Shown here in pieces: positions 60,584-64,000 of a stretch of 64,000 bases of DNA. The stretch's first letter is position 1. Every line of letters begins with the position of its first letter. The stretch lies in contig NZ_CP059399.1 in NCBI RefSeq assembly GCF_013744875.1, forward strand, positions 4,588,001 through 4,652,000, read 5' to 3'. The translations under genes were made by a program, and so were the position numbers. Origin of the DNA: Nocardia huaxiensis. Its GTDB lineage: Bacteria > Actinomycetota > Actinomycetes > Mycobacteriales > Mycobacteriaceae. The notes beneath the pieces were generated by a model. The model was not told where the DNA came from, searched no databases, and saw only the letters and a list, made by a program, of their open reading frames with translations.

Positions 60584-61806
60584 CAATCGCGCGAAAGCAG
60601 GCCGGGCACGTCGATCACCTGCGCGCCGCGTCGACGTCCGGTGAGTTCCCGGCGGCGGTCGTGCGGTCGCCGGTCGGGGAGCCCGGAGAGCATCCTGGCA
60701 CCGTGGGGCCGCCCGGGAGTAGGACGGAGGCCACTGGCGAATCCGCGGGCACGGCAGCCGATGACTTGAACCGTGGCAGAACCCGCCGGGCCACCGTGCT
60801 GGCGATGTGCGGACTGGGTGCCGCGCTGTTCGCGGTGATCATCGCCGCGACGGGGCTCGGTCCGGTGCTGGTGCCGCCGATGACGGTGGCGCGCATCATC
60901 TCTCACCATGTGCTCGGGTTGCCCGCCGCGCCGGAGTGGTCCGCCGCGCAGGAGGCCATCGTGTGGCGGGTGCGGGTGCCGCGCGTGCTGCTGGGCGCGC
61001 TGGTGGGGGCGACGCTGGCGGTGGCCGGGGCGGTGCTGCAGACCGTGGTGCGCAATGTGCTGGCCGACCCGCACCTCATCGGCGTCACCTCGGGCGCATC
61101 GACCGGAGCGGCGGTCTCGCTGTTGTTCGGGGTCGGTGCGGGCGGAATGCTCACGGCGAGTGCGTTTCTCGGCGGGCTCGCGGCCACCGCGCTGGTGTTC
61201 GTCATCGCCCGGCTCAATGGCCGGTTGACCGCGCTGCGGCTGCTGCTGGGCGGCGTGACCATCGGCTACCTGTTCTCGGCCGCGACCAGCTTCCTGATCT
61301 TCGCCTCCGATTCGCCGGAAGGCGCTCGGGCCGTGCTGTTCTGGCTGCTGGGTTCGCTCGGTTCGGCGGCCTGGCCGGCGGTGGCGTCGACCGCGCTGGT
61401 GTCGCTGGGCTGTCTGGTGGTGCTGTTCCTGCTGGCCACCCGCCTCGACGCGCTCGCGGTCGGCGACGACACCGCGCGCACCCTGGGTGTGGATCCCATG
61501 CGGCTGCGCGCACTGACCCTGGCCCTGGTGGCGCTGGCGGTCGACGCGGCGGTGGCGGTGGCGGGTGCGATCGGGTTCGTCGGCCTGATCGTCCCGCACG
61601 TGGCGCGGCTGGCGGTCGGGGCCGCGCATCGACGGCTGCTGCCCGCGTCGGCGCTGCTCGGCGCGATCTTCCTGGTCGCGGCGGATGTGCTGGCGCGCAT
61701 GGCCTTCGCGCCCCGGGAACTGCCGCTGGGCATTGTCACCGCCGTGGTGGGCGCGCCCCTGCTCCTGCTGCTCATCCGGCGGTATCGCACCGCCGAAATC
61801 TCCTAG
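60580..61806 (+). CDS. FecCD-type ABC permease
   Basis: 408 residues. A disordered N-terminal stretch of about 65 residues (Gly/Pro/Thr) precedes about ten membrane segments. Hallmarks are RVPRVLLGALVGATLAVAG, LADPHLIGVTSGASTGA and GFVGLIVPHVAR. It works with the ATPase before it and the lipoprotein after it. Confidence 0.92.
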
Positions 61807-61843
61807 CTTTCACGACTTTTCGCCGAAGGGAATTCGACCAACC

Positions 61844-62827
61844 ATGACCACACGTCGGCCATACCGCGCCCGCCATACGGGGCTGATCGCGGCGGTGATG
61901 CTCACCTCCGCGACGATGACCGCCTGCGGTGGCTCGGCCGCGACCGATACCGGCGCTGCGGCGCACGGGTTTCCGCTCACCATCTCGAGTTGCGGCAAGG
62001 ATGTCACCTTCACGACGCCGCCGAAGCGTGCGGTCACGGTGGGCTCCATCGCCGCCCCGCTCATCGCCGCAGCCGGTGCGGCCGACCGGGTGGTGACGCG
62101 CACCTTCGAAACCGCGCCGTTCCCAGGGCAATACGCGGACGCACTGCGCAACGCCGAGATCATCGCGCCCACAGCGGAACTCGCGCGTGAAGAGATCATC
62201 AGCCGGACACCGGACGTGGTGGTGAGCTTCGAAGGAGCGGCCGTCAAGCCCGAGGATCTGGCCGCCGCCAATATTCCGCTGCTCATCACCCGCGGCTACT
62301 GCAAGGACGCGGCCGGAACCTTCGACGACGTCTTCGCCGATATCGAGTTGTACGGCAAGCTCTTCGGCACCGAGCAGGTCGCCAAGGACAATGCGGCCGC
62401 CCTGCGGTCCCGCGTGACCGCCGTGACGGATCGGCATCCGGCCGGTGCCCGCCAGCGCCCGGCCGCCGCGCTGATCCTGTCCCGCGACGGCTCCACCCTC
62501 AACGCCTACGGCAGCACCAGTACCGTGCACCACCAGATGCGCCTGCTGGGTCTGGACAATGTCTTCGGCGATGTCGCCAAGCGCAGTTTCCAGGCCAATA
62601 CCGAGACGCTCATCGCGCGGAACCCGGAGGTGATCATCCTGCTGACCCAGGGTGATCAGACCCCCGAGTCGGCCCGCGCCGCGCTGCGCGCCCGCGCGGA
62701 ACTCGGTTCCGTGCAGGCCATTTCGGCGGACCGGCTGATTGTCGTCCCGTTCGGGTACACCGGACCCGGACCGGTCGCCGTCGAGGGCCTGGAGGTCCTG
62801 GACTCGAAGCTGGGGGCGCTCGGATGA
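61844..62827 (+). CDS. FecB/BtuF-type substrate-binding lipoprotein
   Basis: 327 residues. Signal peptide with lipobox MTAC (Cys28). Fold of metal-chelate binding proteins: LTISSCGKDVTFTTPPKRAVTV opening, then EIISRTPDVVVSFEG and a C-terminal lobe. The ligand could be a metallophore, heme, cobalamin precursor or F420-0; a Zur-like site upstream of the unit favours a zinc-linked ligand, but this is inference. The stop overlaps the GNAT gene (ATGA). Confidence 0.88.
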   Translation: MTTRRPYRARHTGLIAAVMLTSATMTACGGSAATDTGAAAHGFPLTISSCGKDVTFTTPPKRAVTVGSIAAPLIAAAGAADRVVTRTFETAPFPGQYADALRNAEIIAPTAELAREEIISRTPDVVVSFEGAAVKPEDLAAANIPLLITRGYCKDAAGTFDDVFADIELYGKLFGTEQVAKDNAAALRSRVTAVTDRHPAGARQRPAAALILSRDGSTLNAYGSTSTVHHQMRLLGLDNVFGDVAKRSFQANTETLIARNPEVIILLTQGDQTPESARAALRARAELGSVQAISADRLIVVPFGYTGPGPVAVEGLEVLDSKLGALG

Positions 62828-63357
62828 CCTCCACCCGCCTCGGCTACCTGGTCCGTGAGGCCCGCGCCGCCGATATGCCCGGCGCCCGCAGTGTCATGCT
62901 GGACACCTTCTATCGCGTCTTCGGCTACGGCTATATGCCCGAACACCACGATGACGTGATCCATCCGGCCGCCGCCTATCTCGGCAACCCGCGCCAGCGG
63001 CTCTGGATCGCCGAGCATGAGGGAGAAGTGGTGGCCACCACCGCGATTCGCGCCCGCGGCCCCCGGCACCCACCGCACCCGCAGTGGCTGGTCGACCGCT
63101 ACCCGGACGCCACGACCGCCCAGCTGTTCCGGGTCTACGTTCGTCCCGAGCATCAGCGGCAGGGCCTGGCCTCCGAATTGGTCCGGCACGCCATCGAATT
63201 CGTGCGCTGCGCCGCCGACTTCGACCGCCTGTACCTGCACACCGACACCAGAACCCCGGGCGCACTGGAGTTCTGGCAGACCTTCGGCGCCATCGTCCAC
63301 GACGGTCGCGGCCCGGAGACGGTCTATCAGACCGTGCACCTGGAGATTCCGCTGTAG
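62824..63357 (+). CDS. GNAT-family acetyltransferase
   Basis: 177 residues. Acetyl-CoA loop RVYVRPEHQRQGLASELV (Q/R-x-x-G-x-A) near residue 102-118, and a C-terminal strand FWQTFGAIVHDGRG. Coupled by a four-base overlap to the importer lipoprotein, so it may modify the imported ligand or a siderophore. The substrate is unknown. Confidence 0.84.
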   Translation: MTSTRLGYLVREARAADMPGARSVMLDTFYRVFGYGYMPEHHDDVIHPAAAYLGNPRQRLWIAEHEGEVVATTAIRARGPRHPPHPQWLVDRYPDATTAQLFRVYVRPEHQRQGLASELVRHAIEFVRCAADFDRLYLHTDTRTPGALEFWQTFGAIVHDGRGPETVYQTVHLEIPL

Positions 63358-63361
63358 CGGG

Positions 63362-63907
63362 TCAGCTCAACCGGCTGGATTCGGACAGCAGTTCGGGCAG
63401 CCGGTCGAACCACTCCAGCACCGCCCGCTCGTATCGGATGCCGAAATCCAGGGTGGCCCGCTCGAACGGCGACATGCGCTGTTCGTCATGCCCGGACAGG
63501 TATCCGGCCAGCCGTTGTTCGTGGATGCCGCGATTGGCCGCGATGATCCGGTCCAGCCGATCGCGCTCCACGAACTCGCCGAACGACAGTGTGAGAAGCA
63601 GTGGCACGCGGATGGTTTCGGCCCCGGGATCGCGAGCGATCCACTCCGCGAAGGCGTCCCGGCCGTCCTCGGTGATGCGGTACGGGGTGCGGTCGCGCGC
63701 GCCGGTCTCGCCCTTCTCGACCAGGCCGTGCTGGTGCATGGTGGCGAGTTCGCGGTAGACCTGGCTCTGGGTGATGGTCCAGAAGTCGCCGATGCGGTCC
63801 TGGGCGAGCGCCACCAGATCCCACCCGGACATATCGCCCTGATGCAGGAATCCGAGTAGGGACGCGGCCGTCGAATTGAGCGGGCGTCGCGGCTTGTCGT
63901 CTGTCAC
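63362..63907 (-). CDS. PadR-family transcription regulator
   Basis: 181 residues from GTG 63907, which has AGGGAG five bases upstream; ATG 63988 would add 27 residues with no homology. Winged helix (SAASLLGFLHQGDMSGWDLVAL, then ITQSQVYRELATMHQHGLVEKG) and a C-terminal coiled dimer domain. Stops four bases from the GNAT gene. A palindrome at 63980-63998 upstream suggests autoregulation. Confidence 0.86.
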   Translation of the reverse strand: MTDDKPRRPLNSTAASLLGFLHQGDMSGWDLVALAQDRIGDFWTITQSQVYRELATMHQHGLVEKGETGARDRTPYRITEDGRDAFAEWIARDPGAETIRVPLLLTLSFGEFVERDRLDRIIAANRGIHEQRLAGYLSGHDEQRMSPFERATLDFGIRYERAVLEWFDRLPELLSESSRLS

Positions 63908-63979
63908 CAGCACTCCCTTCGAACCGAGCTTCCGGTGTGGCCGGGACGCGGTGGCTACCCGCGTACCGACCACACCGCT

Positions 63980-63998
63980 ATGTTCCACATTGGAATAT
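63980..63998. promoter_or_regulatory. Palindrome upstream of the PadR gene
   Basis: ATGTTCCA-CAT-TGGAATAT, seven of eight pairs match, with a perfect TTCCA/TGGAA core. It lies about 73 bases before the GTG start, and could serve a divergent gene beyond the window as well. Confidence 0.6.
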
Positions 63999-64000
63999 TA

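Overview
The window reads as chromosomal DNA of a high-GC mycolic-acid actinobacterium, most likely Nocardia or a close relative. The evidence is a Pup-proteasome locus (dop, pup, prcB, prcA, pafA, pafBC), a fused epoxide hydrolase/short-chain dehydrogenase of the mycobacterial EphD type, several enzymes of families that use coenzyme F420, and gene order recalling two Mycobacterium tuberculosis neighbourhoods (Rv2089c-Rv2097c and Rv2070c-Rv2074). No rRNA, tRNA, CRISPR array, insertion sequence or prophage gene was seen.

Layout. 1-5.6 kb: end of a pyrimidine/hydantoin-degradation operon (dihydropyrimidinase, luciferase-like oxidoreductase, four-gene ABC importer). 5.6-8.1 kb: AIM24-like protein, a 26-codon microprotein gene with a strong terminator, a NUDIX hydrolase and two convergent deazaflavin-dependent oxidoreductases. 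8.3-12.3 kb: lipid-type redox genes (a PF10118 diiron-like protein, a reductase-ferredoxin fusion, EphD) with related TGTCT/AGACA operator motifs. 12.3-21.8 kb: secreted CocE/NonD hydrolase, PucR-type regulator and acyl-CoA synthetase, APC permease, a GlnA1-like glutamine synthetase and an alpha/beta hydrolase. 21.9-34.3 kb: an accessory-looking stretch of regulator/enzyme pairs (AraC, MerR-MFS, TetR-Ddn-like, TetR-AurF-like) and two paralogous proteins of unknown function, one carrying a proline-rich insertion of about 175 residues.

34.5-45 kb: the proteasome locus. dop is separated from pup by an AraC regulator and a lactate-permease homologue, and a strong terminator lies between prcA and pafA. 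pafB and pafC overlap and are followed by a ketopantoate-reductase homologue. 45.7-53.5 kb: tatA, tatC, the helY helicase, a DUF4333 membrane protein, a secreted protein, a 5'-3' exonuclease and an Xaa-Pro peptidase.

53.5-64 kb: a serine hydrolase, an F420-type PPOX protein, an SDR overlapping cobL, then a secreted glycine-zipper protein whose stop codon overlaps a probable CTG start of cobK. A Zur-like operator precedes a five-gene unit made of a second secreted glycine-zipper protein, a FecCDE/FecB-type importer and a GNAT acetyltransferase. The window ends with a PadR regulator and a palindrome upstream of it.

The least explained parts are the paralogous pair with shared upstream element (24.5 and 31.8 kb), the putatively zinc-controlled secreted-protein/importer unit (58.9-63.4 kb), and the 26-residue microprotein at 6.5 kb.
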